From Aspidiotus rigidus (lineage: Eukaryota > Arthropoda > Insecta > Hemiptera > Diaspididae), in the NCBI GenBank assembly GCA_035079385.1, contig JAVHKY010000053.1, forward strand, positions 620,001-684,000: 64,000 nt of DNA. Direction: 5' to 3'. The notes beneath the pieces were generated by a model. The model did not search any database, was not told the DNA's origin, and worked only from the letters and a program-made list of their open reading frames with translations. The stretch's first letter is position 1; each line of letters begins with the position of its first letter. Position numbers and translations under genes: made by a program. This document shows, piece by piece, positions 9,180 through 21,536 of this stretch.

Positions 9180-10970
9180 TGAGTGATTAAGTGAAGTACA
9201 AGGACAGCTATGTTCGTGAGACTAACCGCTGTTTTATATACATATATTATTTAGGAACAGTTGTCTGCTCCATTTTGTGGCCTGTACTACGCTGATTTAT
9301 CCGGCGCTGACGGTTCTTTCCTTAACTTGGCAGTATGATACCTACCGGTTCACCACTGAACGGCGCTCTTTTCATCCTTGGCGGACCTTGCTTGGGCAAG
9401 CCATGCAGAAGTAGTAGTTGATATGATATGGGGTGAGGGTTTCAATTTGAGAGCGAGAAAAAGGAGGTTATGAATTTTATTTGCTATCAAAAAAATACTA
9501 TCTTGAACCCGGTATGCACCCAAAAGAAGGACGTATTTTCTCAAATTATAAAAGTAAAATTCTTCTCCGATGAAAATTATTTCTTGCCCACTCTAGAAGC
9601 CATGTTCCTTGGTAGATCAAAACTTTCGCAAAACTCTCTCAATAATTCTTGGCTAATTCTATCTGGGTATCGAAGAAGCGTGATTAACATAAAAAAAAAA
9701 AAAAGGCTACTGCTTCATATAAACTACGAATAATTAATGCAATATATTTGTCGCATTTAAGTTGAACTACGAGACGAAGTGGGAAAAAAAATGATTCGGA
9801 AAAAAAAGAGAGAGAAGAGACGGATCTACATTCAAATTATTCGAAGCTCGTGCAAAACTAATTCACCTATTAATCGAGGACGTGGAAGAATTTTGGAAAT
9901 GCCACTTAAAAATCCGCGCAACCGTACGATCGCTATCAAAGGTTATTAGTTTAGTGTTCAGTATTATAGATAAGCGCGTTTAAAGAAATACCCATAGCGC
10001 GAATTTTGCTAATTTCTACAAAATGAAACATCATTCAAAAAAGAACTGTCCTGCTCGTGTACTGGTCACTATTTTAGGTGCCAACTTCACGTATTATCAA
10101 AATGTTTCTCAGCTGTACAAAGAGCGTGCGAGGGAGAAGCTGCTTCACGTGTAAACATACCACCTTGAAACGTTCCTATCGATGTGAGAACGAATTCTTG
10201 GGAACGGGACATTGTTGATCGTACGTCACTTTAAAAATAAACGAAGAAATCGTGAATAAAAAATCTAGGTACATTAAGAATATTTTTTCGCGTCCGTTGA
10301 AACGATTGCAGAAAAAATTGATATCTACTGTCCGCGAGGGTTCTTACTTATTATTCTCTCACGCATTTCCTTCTTGGGCCACAAGCCGCGATAAGACAAT
10401 TCAACACCTATAAGCGTTTTAATTGTACGTAAGTACAAGCAGCGATCTAAATCGAGTTCGTAGCCAGAATCGGGAGTACATCGACCCGCTAAATTTCACT
10501 CGAAAATTCCATACATTTTAGCTTTGATTTCTTTATTGGATGTTCGACGACCCAATACAAACTCGGTCAATAGTGTCTGTTGTCGCTGATTCCTTATACT
10601 TCATTTAGTAAAAGTTCACAAGAGAAGTGTTTCGACTGCCTTAGTTGTTGTGGCACTTCCGGTCTAATGTAAACACCTTATTCCTTGGAATAATTTTATA
10701 GGCATTTCTCGACAATCTTTGTAGACGAGATGTTAATTTGTGCGGGAATTTACTGTGACTTTTCAATCAGATATCATACGGTACGAAGATAAAATATGAC
10801 GACTTAGCCCGGACCAGGTTAGGAGTTTCAAACAGAAAAAAATATTTTTTTTAATATCAAAAAATTACCAAATAATTTTTCTACCGGGAAAACATTTATT
10901 CATGGATATTTCTTTATCATAACAGGCGAAGTTTGAGGAGTATCCCTCCTTCTTGGCGCAACATACGCGC
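9180..10970. other. No gene recognised
   Basis: No ORF of note, no RNA gene and no family repeat were seen. There is an A-rich tract near 9690-9705. Composition is less repetitive than the neighbours, so this may be genuine unique host DNA. Confidence 0.4.
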
Positions 10971-11390
10971 ATACAGGGTGGACCAGAAAGATGTTACCAC
11001 TTATATGGGAGTTTGCGCTAAATCTGTCGCAGTGCGAAAACGAAAAACGTTAGACGTATAGTTTAAGTGTACGAATTTTGTATCTCAATTTTATCTTTAA
11101 TTTGAGCCATATGCCAAATTTCTACGACTTTTCTGAGCCGAGTTATGGACCAAAATGTGCCGAAATTTTACGGCAGGGGTTCCAAAAGTTGTGAATTATC
11201 GAAAAACAATTTTCCATGACTGAAAGAATTGCGTAATCTTCAAAGTGTTCCCCGATCCTGCAGTAAAATTTAGCGCTGAATCTGAATAAGATTGTTGAAA
11301 AATTCTGCGAAGCATCAAAATGGGTTAATGGCCCCAAAAAGGGTCGAAATTTCCCCAAAATGATAGAACCGCCTAATCTTTGGAAGTTTT

Positions 11391-11987
11391 AACAGGGAAC
11401 CTGTTTTATCGGGGGGTAAACTGAAGGAAAATGACGGGCGCCGGGCGCCGTCCGGCAAGAAAAAGGGACTTAGAAAAATTTTGATGAAGTGATAGGAGGG
11501 GGACTTATCCTTTCTGCTTCATGCAGTATATTATACTAGGTTTATACTACGTATTATACTAGGCGTATACTAGGTCCAAGCCTCCTTTATACTAGGTCTA
11601 GGCATCCTTCATACCATAAGCTTACAAGATCTTTATCAATAGCTTATACTAGCAGTTGGTCCTAGCTCTGTACTAGGTCTTAGGCTTCCTTCATACTATA
11701 GGTCTAGGAGGTCTGTATTAGTGGTTTTACTAGCTCTGTGACGTCATCAGATAGTGATGGCACGATGATCGTGACGTCACCAGATCGTAACGTCATTAGA
11801 TCGTGTGACGTCATCAGATTATGACGTCATCAAATCGTGACGTCATCAGATCTCCAAACGCGCCTAGAACTTGACCTAATGAGAAGAGATCTCAAGGTGG
11901 TGAGGAACAAAGTTCACTCTACTTGAGACGACAAAAAGCAAAAAATGACACTCACATGATTACTCCCATAAAACAGGTTCCCTGTTT
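11391..11987. mobile_element. Family B inverted-repeat element nested in family A
   Basis: It begins AACAGGGAACCTGTTTTAT and ends with the reverse complement ATAAAACAGGTTCCCTGTT. The termini are themselves near-palindromic (GGGAACCTGTT / AACAGGTTCCC). The interior carries short direct repeats of a TACTAGGTCTAGGC type (11530-11720) and a cluster of TGACGTCA octamers. No coding sequence is seen. Confidence 0.75.
11735..11850. repeat. Cluster of TGACGTCA octamers in the B element
   Basis: Five exact TGACGTCA sites lie within about 115 bases, each set in a (G/A)TGACGTCA(T/C)CAGAT context at irregular spacing. The octamer is the palindromic cAMP-response element recognised by CREB/ATF bZIP proteins in animals. 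Whether it is bound here is unknown. Confidence 0.7.
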
Positions 11988-14814
11988 GCCTCAATTAACA
12001 GAGTTAATGAAGGCAATTCCGAGCAGCTAACTGTGTGGGCTGCGAGTTTTTTTTTCTCAATTCTGGGATAAAATTTAGCGCTAAATCTGAATAAAATTGT
12101 TAAGAAATTCTGCGAAGCACCAAAAGGGGTTCATGGGCCCAAAAAGGGTCAATATTTCTCCAAAAAGAAAAAATCGCCCAACCTTCAAAGATTTTCTCCA
12201 TTCTGAGATAAAATTTAGCGCTGAATCTGAATAAAATTGTTAAGAATTTCTGCGGAGCACCAAAATGGGTTAATGGGCCCAAAAAGAGTCAAACTATCCC
12301 CAAAATGATAAAATCACCAAACCTTCAAAGATTTTCTCCATTCTGAGATAAAATTTAGCGCTGAATCTAAAACATTCTGCAAAGCACCAAAATGGCTTTA
12401 TGCGCACAAAAATTGTCAAAATTTCCCCAAAATGATAAATCCGCCTAACCTACAAAGTTTTTCTTGTTCCTAGGGTAAAATTGTGTGCTGAGTTGAAAAG
12501 AAAACTGTTGAATGCGAAGCACCAAAATGTTTGAAAGTGCCATAAACGATCATAATTTTACCAATTTGGGAAATCGATTAGTCATTCAAATTTCATTTGG
12601 TTCTCAAAGAAATCGAGCTTCGCGAGGCCAAAGATTGCTCGCGGTGATCGACTGAGGCCCTGCGTATGATCGAACCTGTTAACAGTGTGAAAACTCACAT
12701 TGTTTCATCAGGCGATGGAGAGCATGGTACTAAGATGCTCGTCTTACATTGTGAACTCGCAGTGATTAAATGGCCTTAGAGCCTCTAGCAATGAATGGGG
12801 GTAAGAGTGCGATCATTTTCTCGTAGCGCCAGCCGAGAGAGTGACGTTACAGGGAATTTTTTCTTCCATTGTCAGCTCGCGGTGAGAGATTTGATAGGGC
12901 CCCCGATATCACGGAGTCAAACGAATGCTCAAAAATTCTCGTGGTTTCTCACACAGGCGCAAATGAAGGCGTGTAGTTCTCTCTTTAGTGATAAACCACG
13001 AGTATTTCCGTGCATTCACCCGCCTATATCAAACGTGGGCCCTCAGTCGATCTTTTACCGCGAGAATGTAATGGAAAACGAAGTCGCCAGTATCATTCTC
13101 TCTTTCGCCCGAAACAACAGGAGTTTTTGCGGAAGCACCCGCCTCGATCATACGCGGGGCCTCAGTCGATCGATGTTGAACCTAGGGGTCATTCGCCTGC
13201 CTCTTTCAAACACGGGGTCTTGATCGTTCTCTTACCGCAAGCTCATGACGACAGTCGAGCTTGACGGTATCATTCCCTCTTCCGGGTGAAACCCCGAGAA
13301 ATTCCGGGCGTTCGTCTGCCTCAATCAAAGACTGAGCTGTAGCTGAGCAAGACCGGATTTGCGCGGTATCCTCCCACTGCCTGAATCAAGGCGTTTTTGC
13401 ACTTTGGTCCGCTTTGTTCATAGGTGGGTCGTCAGTTGATCTCTCATCGCAAGCACGCAACAGGAGACCAACTTTGCGTAACAAGGGTTTTCGAACTTTT
13501 TCCCGCTTTGATCATACGCAGAGCCCTAGTCGATCTCTCACTGCGAACCTTCAACGGAAAATCAATGTGTCGTCTCCCTCCAATCCCCAAATGAGAAGAA
13601 TTTCCACAATTTCCTCTTTCGGATCTGTCACCCGATGCTAGTCGATCTTTCACTCCGCGAGCACTCAACGGCAGACGAACTTGTCGACATTCCTTCCATC
13701 CCCTGAATCAACAATTTTACTGCAGAAGGAGAATTTTTGATTTTTCATTTTGGAGATCATCTATAGGGCCATTTCAGTATTTTTCTCGAACTCGTCGCTA
13801 AATTTTACTTCTGAATTGAAAACAACTTTTGAAAATTACGCAAATTTTTCATGTTGGAGGAATTTTGATTCTCTTCGAGCCCATCAACCCATTTTGGTGC
13901 TTCGAAGAATTTTTTAAACATTTTTTTTGGACTCAGCGCGAAAGTCAACTTGAAAATCAAATTATAATTTGAAATTTTGAACAATTTTCCAATTTGGGGA
14001 AATTTTGGCCCTCTTTGAGCCCATTAACCCCTTCTTGGTGCTTTGAAGAACCTTTTAAGCATTAATGCCACTTAAAAATCGAATGATGCGTATAATTCAA
14101 AAGTTTAAACGATTTCCCAACTTGGGGACATTTGGCCCCTTTTTGGGCCCATTAACCCCTTTTTGGCGCTTCTTAGGTTTTTGTTATTATTTTTTTGTAT
14201 TCCCCATCCAAATTCACTTAAAAAACAATAATTTGATTAGGTATTAAAATTTTCGAAATTCAGCTCAATACTGTAAATTAATTAACTTACAAGCCCTATT
14301 TTGGGAACCCTAGCGATTTGGTGAATTTTCGGCACATTTTGGTCCACAACTCGGCTCAGAAAAGTCGTAGAAACTCGGGTGTGGCTCAAATTAAAGATAA
14401 GATTGAGATACAATACGTCTAATGTTTTGCGTTTTCGCGCTACTACAGATTTAGCGCAAACTCCCATTTAACTGGTAACATCTTTCTGGTTCACCCTGCA
14501 CAGCCTAGTGAAGTATAGAGTTTGAAGAAGGAGCACTAGGTCGTTTAGCCTGGTGTATGGTGTTGACTCCTGGCATGGTGCTCCTTCATGAACGTTCGTG
14601 CCTTGCAAGAAAGGAAAAGCGGACAGAGCAAACTTTTTTGCGCGACTCTTTTTACATGCAGTGCACACAGAAGTGAGAATGAGAAAAAGGACAACTCCGC
14701 AATAAGGTAAGACGCCAGAGGTGAGAAGAGAAAAGGTCGTCTATGAAGAAAAATTCTCTATGATATGATGAGCCGTAACACAAAAGATCGCATCTTTACT
14801 ATGAAAGGGAAACT

Positions 14815-14945
14815 TAAAATACCTTAGAAGGACGTTCTGAGTCCTGTGGTGTTTGAAGCATTACATATCTGACTCATTGAAGGGGCTAAGTCAATTGGTT
14901 TATGAAGTATTGCATATCTATTTGCTCGAAGGGGCCATTTTTCAG
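14815..14945. repeat. Dispersed repeat shared with 56645-56785
   Basis: Both places carry a pair of GCATATCT blocks with GGGGCTAAGTCAATTGG (or GAACTAAGTCAATTGG) between them and end TTCAGGCT(T)TA. At 14945 this directly precedes a family A end, and at 56785 it lies inside a family B copy, so it is a moderately old dispersed repeat. Confidence 0.55.
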
Positions 14946-14951
14946 GCTATA

Positions 14952-15090
14952 CAGGGTGGGGCAGAAAGTTGTTACCAGTTAAATGGGAGTTTGCGCTAAA
15001 TCTGTCGTAGCGCGGAAACGCGAAACGTTAGACGTATACTTTAAATGTACAAATTTTCTATCTCAATTTTATCTTTAATTTGAGCCATAT
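14952..15090. repeat. Solo family A inverted-repeat end
   Basis: CAGGGTGGGGCAGAAAGTTG and the following GCGCTAAATCTGTCG...GAGCCATATCC blocks reproduce the outer 140 bases of family A without the rest of the element. Confidence 0.7.
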
Positions 15091-15150
15091 CCTTCATTCT
15101 TATTAGTCATATTCGATAGTGAAAACCTTAAGGGGGGGGGAATGAATTTT

Positions 15151-15839
15151 AACAGGGAATTTGTTTTATGGGGGGCTATTTGAGAAATCTGGCGTGCGCC
15201 GTGCGCCGTCCAGTGAAAAACTTGGAAAAATTTCGACTCTCGAGAATATATGATAGGAGGGGAACTTAGAAAAAATTTCGACCCTCGAGCCATATATGAT
15301 AGGAGAGGGACTTAGAAAAATTTCGACTCTCGAGCTATATATGATAGGAGGGGGACTTAGAAAAAACGACGGCTTCCTTAACGAAGTTAAACGAGGGACG
15401 CAGGGAACCTGTTTTATGAGTCAAATAGGATTTGGTATTGAAAATTCAAGGAAGCCTAGACCTAGATAAAGCTAGTATAATGAAGGCCTAGACGTAAAAT
15501 AAGCCTAGTATAATGTAGTTTGAAAATCCAAGTTTTTCTCAAATCTCGATCTATTTATGATAGGAGGGAGACTTGGGAAAATTTGTCCCCTATCATATAT
15601 AGCTCGAGAGTCAAAAGTTTTCCAAGTCCCTCTTCTATCATATATAGCTTCAGATTCGAAATTTTTTCTAAGTCCCTCTCCTATCGTATATGGCTCGAGG
15701 GTCGAAATTTTTTCCAAGTCCCCCTCCTATCACATATTCTCGAGAGTCGAAATTTTTCTAAGTTTTTCGCTGGACGGCAGACGGCGCACGGCGCACGCCA
15801 GATTTCTCAAATAGCCCCCCATAAAACAGGTTCCCTGTT
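15151..15839. mobile_element. Family B element, overlapping the large palindrome
   Basis: The left end AACAGGGAATTTGTTTTATG with GGGGGGCTATTTGAGAAATC is matched inverted at 15800-15839. A GC-rich GCGTGCGCCGTGCGCCGTCC block near 15190 recurs inverted near 15777-15798. Repeated CTCGAG(A/C)...ATATATGATAGGAG units fill the arms. The right arm of this element forms the spacer of the 15362-16240 palindrome. Confidence 0.7.
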
Positions 15840-16240
15840 AAAATTTCGACTCTTGAGCTATAGGTGATAGGAGGGGGGGGGGGACTTGGAAAAAATTCGA
15901 CTCTCGCGCCATGTATGATAGGAGAGGGACTTAGAAAAAATTTCGAATTTGAAGCTATATATGATAGAAGAGGGACTTGGAAAACTTTTGACTCTCGAGC
16001 TATATATGATAGGGGACAAATTTTTCCAAGTCTCCCTCCTATCATAAATAGCTCGAGATTTGAGAAAAACTTGGACTTTCAAACTACATTATACTAGGCT
16101 TATTTTACGTCTAGGCCTTCTTTATACCAGCTTTATCTAGGTCTAGGCTTCCTTTAATTTTCAATACCAAATCCTATTTGACTCGTAAAACAGGTTCCCT
16201 GCGTTCCTCGTTTAACTTCGTTAAGGAAGCCGTCGTTTTT
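15362..16240. repeat. 880-bp palindrome with nearly identical arms
   Basis: Arms of about 375 bp (15362-15735 and 15867-16240) pair symmetrically about position 15801. Both ends carry ACGACGGCTTCCTTAACGAAG, in opposite orientation. The arms are so alike that a 30-residue open frame can be read almost identically from each strand (starts at 15557 on plus and 16045 on minus, both beginning MIGGRLGKICPLSYIARESK). This is symmetry, not evidence of a gene. Confidence 0.85.
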
Positions 16241-16246
16241 CTTGTT

Positions 16247-18007
16247 ACGTTTTAGGTTTTAGATTACTTCTAGCCTAAAATAAAATTCAGGTTTCCTTAT
16301 TGAATTATGAGTATTTTTACTATGTTATCAATTGATTTGACGTCATGGTGATAGATTTTATAAACTTGAGTTTTATAATTCATTCTACAGGTACCTTGCA
16401 TGATTGATCGGTATTTGGTATTTAATCTGAAGAGTGGGAGTGACTCTCTTAATGAGTTTTGAATCGTAAGATGAAAATGAGTGTTTTGTCCCTAGTGCCC
16501 ACGATTTGAAAAAAAGGAAAATTCGAGGAAAGACTCGAAACAGAGGAGAGAGTTCGATAACCCATTCTATTATCAAATTTTATCGCCTAGACCAACCACA
16601 TTTAGGATCCCCTAACTTTATTTTTGATTTCTACATGTGTATATAATATAATATAGCGTATCAATTAATCGTAACACTGTTCGGACGGTCTCTACGACCA
16701 CTACTTTGTATAAACAAGTACGCTATTGTACTGTACTGGATGAGAAATGACTATATCCTAACAGGTTTTCGGTGATAATAAATATGTCAGATAGTTTACT
16801 TAAGTGTAAAAACTACCCATGTAGGGGCAGAAAATGAAGTACCGGTACAGTAAAATTCTTTTCGGCAACATTTCGTGGTCTACCCTTTTTTTTCTTCTTC
16901 TTCTTATACTTTTCTCTCTTCTCTCTTCATTTTTTAATTCTGTAATATTTATTTGTATAAGACGGCGTCGGCATTTCCTTGTAATTAACACGTCCTGCGA
17001 TGACGTACCGTGCTTGATGGAGATAGAGGTTACCCGTGAACACATTATTTCCGAGAGATGTGAAAACACTTCTCTATAAAATGAAAAACCTGGTAAGGAC
17101 TTTAAATCAAGACGGTTCAGTGGTTCTGCGGTGAGACAGTGGCACGCACCTCCTGGTATTTGTTAACAATGTACGGGAAGATCGTTTACAACGCTAAATT
17201 GCTTTCACACAAAGGGCAATACGAGTGGAACATAAAAAATGTTTATGGGTTTCGTCTGTGCCGAAAGAATTTGAACGTTGGATTTTCAAAGACAAATGCA
17301 AACATGATTCAATGAACTTCGTAGTAGAGAAGAAAAAAACACTCGCGAGACGTTGAATATGTTCCGAGTCCAAACGAGTCAATTCTACTCTTTGTATCAT
17401 TAAAAAAAAAACGAATCACACATAATCATGAGTTAACGTCATCTTTGCAGGATTGAACAAGGATAAGGATGAGAATGGTTGACACAGAAAATTCTTCCAA
17501 GTTCAGAGATACGTATTGTAAGTATAGGTTGAAGGTAAAACTTTCCAAGCCCTGTGACGTAGAAAGTGAATTTCTATCAAGTCTCTAGAATTAAAAAAAG
17601 TTACCGATCAGAAACAAGGATGAGATCGAGAATTTTGATTCGATCATTTACAGACAAGTGTATTTAATTTGCGGAGGTGGACACGAGACGGCACGTATTT
17701 TCCAGAAGTAAGTTGGGCATCAATAGAATGTAAAATAAAAAAACACTCACGCAGTCGCGTGAGTAGTACACGACTTTTCTTCCCACAATGCAAAAAACAT
17801 TGAGAGAGTCACTCCCTCTCTTTAAATTAAATACCAATGACCTGTCAATCATGTCAAACGTTTGTAGAATAAACAATAAAACTCAGTTCATAAATTCTAT
17901 CACTACGTCACATCAACAGATAACAGAGTAAAAATACCTATAATCCAATAAGGAAACCTGAATTTTGTTATAATTTAGGCTAAGAGTCATCTAAAACCTA
18001 CAAAACG
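16247..18007. mobile_element. Element with about 220-bp inverted ends (family H)
   Basis: Left arm 16247-16470 (CGTTTTAGGTTTTAGATTAC, AAAATTCAGGTTTCCTTATT, GGGAGTGACTCTC) pairs with right arm 17790-18007 in reverse complement at roughly 80% identity by eye. The interior (16500-17780) holds no gene; its longest frames are short and lack domains. No clear TSD was found, and the left end abuts the palindrome. Related right-end sequence recurs near 19956-20050. Confidence 0.7.
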
Positions 18008-18139
18008 TCTCCAGAAAAACCACTCCCCCTACCCCTGTCCAAACTGCTACGAGGCTATAACAGTTGTTTCTAATAAAAAAGAGCTCTACAATCATTTTTT
18101 CCCATACCTTATTCTTAGCATATTATTAGTCTAGTATAC

Positions 18140-19244
18140 TGTATATTAGGATGAGTGGTTCAATTCTTTATCACTTCCGATTCCTGGCATCTCTTAAAGC
18201 TATCTCGAGCTGCTATTCCTCTCGTGCACTCATAAATTGCCTTCACGCTATCATATCATTATTTTCTATGCACACTCCCCCCCGAAATTCTTCATCTGGG
18301 AATCCAGCTACAACGAGATCCCGAAAAACTAAAAAAATCGATGTCGAAACGGAAGAAGCAACCAATCACCCAATAGTCAACCCCTCATTCCTTCCCTCAC
18401 GCTTCAACCATTCCAAACGTATTAACAAAATACCTCACTTTTCTAGCTAGAAAATTCAGTAAAAATATATAGCACCCAAGCCTGGTTTACTCGTTAGTCT
18501 AATCTCAAATCTCACTCAAAAAAGCCAGTCCAAATTGAAAATAATCTTTCCATCTCTTTTGATACCTCAATCAACTATGAACCACTATTAATTATGTACC
18601 CATACATGAAAAAATGACAAATAAATCAATTATTAATTAAGAGTGAAATCACCCAGGTAGTCTCGCATCAGCACACTTGATGAAGATTAAAAAATTGTAC
18701 TTAATCATTCAAACTCAAGGTTTTCACTAAAATCAGTCGAATAACAAATTAAGAAAAATAAAACGTGAACCCACATTTTGGTCCTCATCCCAACGAAATT
18801 CAAGGCAAGAGGAGGTCATTTTAGCTCGGCTGCGAATAGGCCACACTCGTCTTACTCATACTTATCTTCTCACTAATCTCGCTCCTCCATCATGCCCTCA
18901 CTGTCTCCAAGAAAATTTATCAGTTGATCATTTTTTTTCTCATGCCCCGTCCTGCAACCCACTCGAACCTCCCTAAATATATCTTCCAATATCAATGCAG
19001 CACTAAACAACAACTCCGAAACCATCGACTCAACCCTAACTTATTTACGCACCACTCAATTCTACAACTTCATATAATTCACCAACAAATTCCGTTCGAT
19101 CGCCACTCAATTCCACCAATACGTACCTAATTTAACCTAATTCAAGTAATGTTCTAAAATAAGATTGTAACGCCGAGCAAATAACCCTCGTGCAGTTTAT
19201 AATGCTCGTAAAATAATAATAAAAAAAAAAAAAAAAAAAAAAAA
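18140..19244 (+). pseudogene. LINE 3' end with RNase H/zinc-knuckle region, poly(A)-tailed
   Basis: Around 18800-18960 the plus strand encodes, with frame breaks, a LARLRIGHTRLTHTYLLTN stretch followed by Cys-Pro-His-Cys and a Val-Asp-His-x3-x-His-Ala-x2-Cys pattern. This is the zinc-knuckle-like motif at the C-terminus of Jockey/I-type LINE polymerases. An uninterrupted A run preceded by AATAATAAT (about 19205-19244) gives the 3' end and orientation. The first 600 bases (18140-18770) show only broken frames and may be part of the same element. The 5' boundary is unknown. Confidence 0.6.
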
Positions 19245-19602
19245 CTATCGAGTATGACTAATAATAATGAAAAATAGCTAGAAAAATGAACAACTCGCCA
19301 TTGCCACTATCCGTTCAAAAATAAATTTAACAAAACAAATAAAATTTGACAAAACAAAATTCAACGCTCTAGGGGCTGTGGGAAGCGAGATACAAATGTA
19401 CTAAATTTGAACGAAAAGGTTTCATCGGAAATAAAATCCAATGAACCCTTGGTAAAGAATGAACAAAGAATGAACCTGTCGAATGATGAAAGGTTCTTCA
19501 CAATACACGTACTGATAACGAAAGTGGTAAACGTATAGGAAAATCCGCTTCTCCTAACGTAAGCAGCTACTCGCAGCTATTCTTAAGAAGCTACTCGTAA
19601 TA

Positions 19603-19930
19603 GTGAAAAATTTTTCAATAAAAGTAAAAATTTCTCGAGAACTACTCATCCGATCCTCAAAAAAAATGCAGGTGCACATCTTCAAATATAATACTACAAT
19701 ATGGCCGAGTTACAAAAAAATCCATCGGGTAGTTTCGGAGGAGTTCCGCGGACAAAAAGGTACTCGAAATACTGCAAAATTTCTCAACAAATTGAAAATT
19801 TCTCGAGAACTACTCATCCGATTTTCAAAAAAATTGCAGGTGCACATCTTCAGATATACTACTACAATATGGGTAAGTTACAAAAAAATCCATCGGGTAG
19901 TTTCGGAGGAGTTCCGCGGACAAAAAAATC
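19603..19930. repeat. Two tandem copies of a 168-bp unit
   Basis: TTTCTCGAGAACTACTCATC occurs at 19631 and again 168 bases later at 19799. Everything between, including CCATCGGGTAGTTTCGGAGG and GTTCCGCGGACAAAAA, is repeated with few differences. A (TA)n tract of about 24 bases follows at 19932. A relative of the ACTACAATATGGCC block flanks the family C copy at 27896. Confidence 0.8.
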
Positions 19931-20100
19931 TTATATATATATATATATATATATAAGGAAACCTGAAATTTTTTTTTATGCTAGTTGTGATCTAGGACCC
20001 CTAAAACGTCGAGAAAGTTCATTGCCCACTCCCCCTGTTGACCTTGCTACGGGTGTAATACCTCACTTTTCTAGTTAGAAAAGTCGGTAAAAAACATACC

Positions 20101-20678
20101 AGTAAATTTTCTGTAATTGCTCTTCCCTCCTCCCGTTTTCTTGGGAAAGTACGAACATATAACAAGTCCATGGCTTTTTTTCTCGTATTTTTGACAGAAG
20201 AAAATTATACGGCAACATGTTCACTCACCGTACTGTATAGAAGTCCACACGAGTCCATACACAGGTACATACATGTTGCTACACCTTGAATTTTCACTTG
20301 TCCAGGACTCACCGACGTCCTCTGTAATATAGCTGGAACAGAAAAAGAAAAAGAACGTGAGAAATTCAGATCAGGATATTTTATTGGATATATTTCACGA
20401 CCACAGATTACTCCTCATTCATTCCCAATATACCTTTGAGCCCACTTTTTATGGATGTCCGTATAGTCACCTTGAAAGGCTAAAAGGGCCAAGCCCCCAC
20501 AACCATCGGACGAGAATTTTTCCAAGTCCCTAAACTATTCTGGTTCCTTTATTACGTGCAGTCTGTGAATTTTGAATAAATCAATTATTTAATTCTATAT
20601 TCATTGGTGCGATTTCCATAATACTAGGTTGGAATCCCAATCTATTCAGCTTCCTTCTTATCCTAGCATAAAGATACT
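20101..20678. other. No gene recognised
   Basis: Ordinary AT-rich sequence between the tandem duplication and the LINE insertion. Nothing identifiable was found on either strand. Confidence 0.4.
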
Positions 20679-20694
20679 AATCTAAAAAGCCTCT

Positions 20695-21536
20695 CGCAGC
20701 ATCTTGTGGTCAATGAAAAAGAAATTAAGCCTAGTGAGTGGCACTATCCTCAAAAGACCTCCAAACGGAGAAGATACGTACACTTGGCTTACCAAGGCCG
20801 CGATAAGAGCCTGGAATGAGGAGTGGTCTAATTGTGAAAAGGGCAGATGGACCCAAGAAATTCTACCTGTGGCAAGGGAACATCGGGTGCCCATTGGCTT
20901 TATGTTGACACAGGCACTGTCAGGCCACGGCACATTTGCTGCCTATAGATTTAGGATCAAAAAGACAGCTTCGGCTGAGTACGAGTGTGGAGACAAAAGT
21001 CAGACCGCACAACATATTTTCAAAATATGCCCATTGTATGCAAAAAATCGGCCAACACAGTGGGACACTGAAAAAGGAGCAGTAAGAGAATATCTTACTC
21101 AAGTTACCAACGCTTTATGGGATAAGGAAATTGCTTGCCGTAAGATGAATGCCGGCTCAGCAGAGGCATAACCTGTTATGGAACATAGCGGACAAGCCAC
21201 GAAAGCAGTAATTAGTTACCATCTAGCCATCCATAGCCTTCAGCATAAGAGTTTCCACTAGCCTTACGCATAAGTTTCTGCAATAGCTCACATTATCTCA
21301 CAATAGCAACCCATTTCATCCAAACAATAGCATTTACAAAGTAGCCTTAAGCATAAGAAGAACCCTCAACCCTCTGCTCTCTTTGATAAACCTTAGGTAC
21401 ATAGGAGAGTAGAGGCTAGTTATAATAGTCTTTCCTACCCGTTGTTGAGCACTGTTCATGTAACTCAGCAGCGGGGTATAGGTAATAAACTTCCCCCACC
21501 GGGAACGTCCGGAATGGGTGGCCAAAAAAAAAAAAA
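20695..21536 (+). mobile_element. 5'-truncated R1-like LINE insertion with TSD
   Basis: A poly(A) run ends the insertion at about 21523-21537. The 16 bases AATCTAAAAAGCCTCT lie directly before it (20679-20694) and directly after it (21537-21552). The insert therefore has the classic signature of target-primed reverse transcription. It carries the C-terminal part of a LINE polymerase and a 3' untranslated region of about 350 bases. Confidence 0.85.
20704..21171 (+). pseudogene. LINE polymerase C-terminal fragment (R1-like)
   Basis: An uninterrupted 155-residue frame reads through AAIRAWNEEW, LTQALSGHGTFAAYRFRIKK and a zinc-knuckle-like Cys-Gly-x4-TAQHIFKICP segment (residues about 98-116). 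These are the conserved features after the reverse transcriptase of R1-clade and related LINEs. The reverse transcriptase and endonuclease are missing through 5' truncation, so this frame is a remnant even though it has no stops. The fragment at 53290 has the same LTQ-LSGH motif but differs in detail, so they come from different subfamilies. Confidence 0.8.

Larger units (their letters stand above)
10974..14498. mobile_element. Family A foldback element, copy 2 (most complete)
   Basis: The left end CAGGGTGGACCAGAAAGATG is answered at the right end by CATCTTTCTGGTTCACCCTG (about 14479-14498). This gives matching termini and inverted repeats of about 200 bp. Modules with GGGCCCAAAAAG recur on the left (11320, 12120, 12270) and inverted on the right (13870-14160). 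The centre, about 12600-13720, holds the diverged GAGAGATCGACT-type tandem array in inverse orientation. A family B element is nested at 11391-11987. No transposase is present, so the element is non-autonomous. Confidence 0.85.

Noticed and set aside
15557..16045. Two similar ORFs on opposite strands as a gene pair
   Set aside because: They are the same sequence seen from each arm of the palindrome, with low-complexity Ser/Pro/Tyr content and no domain.
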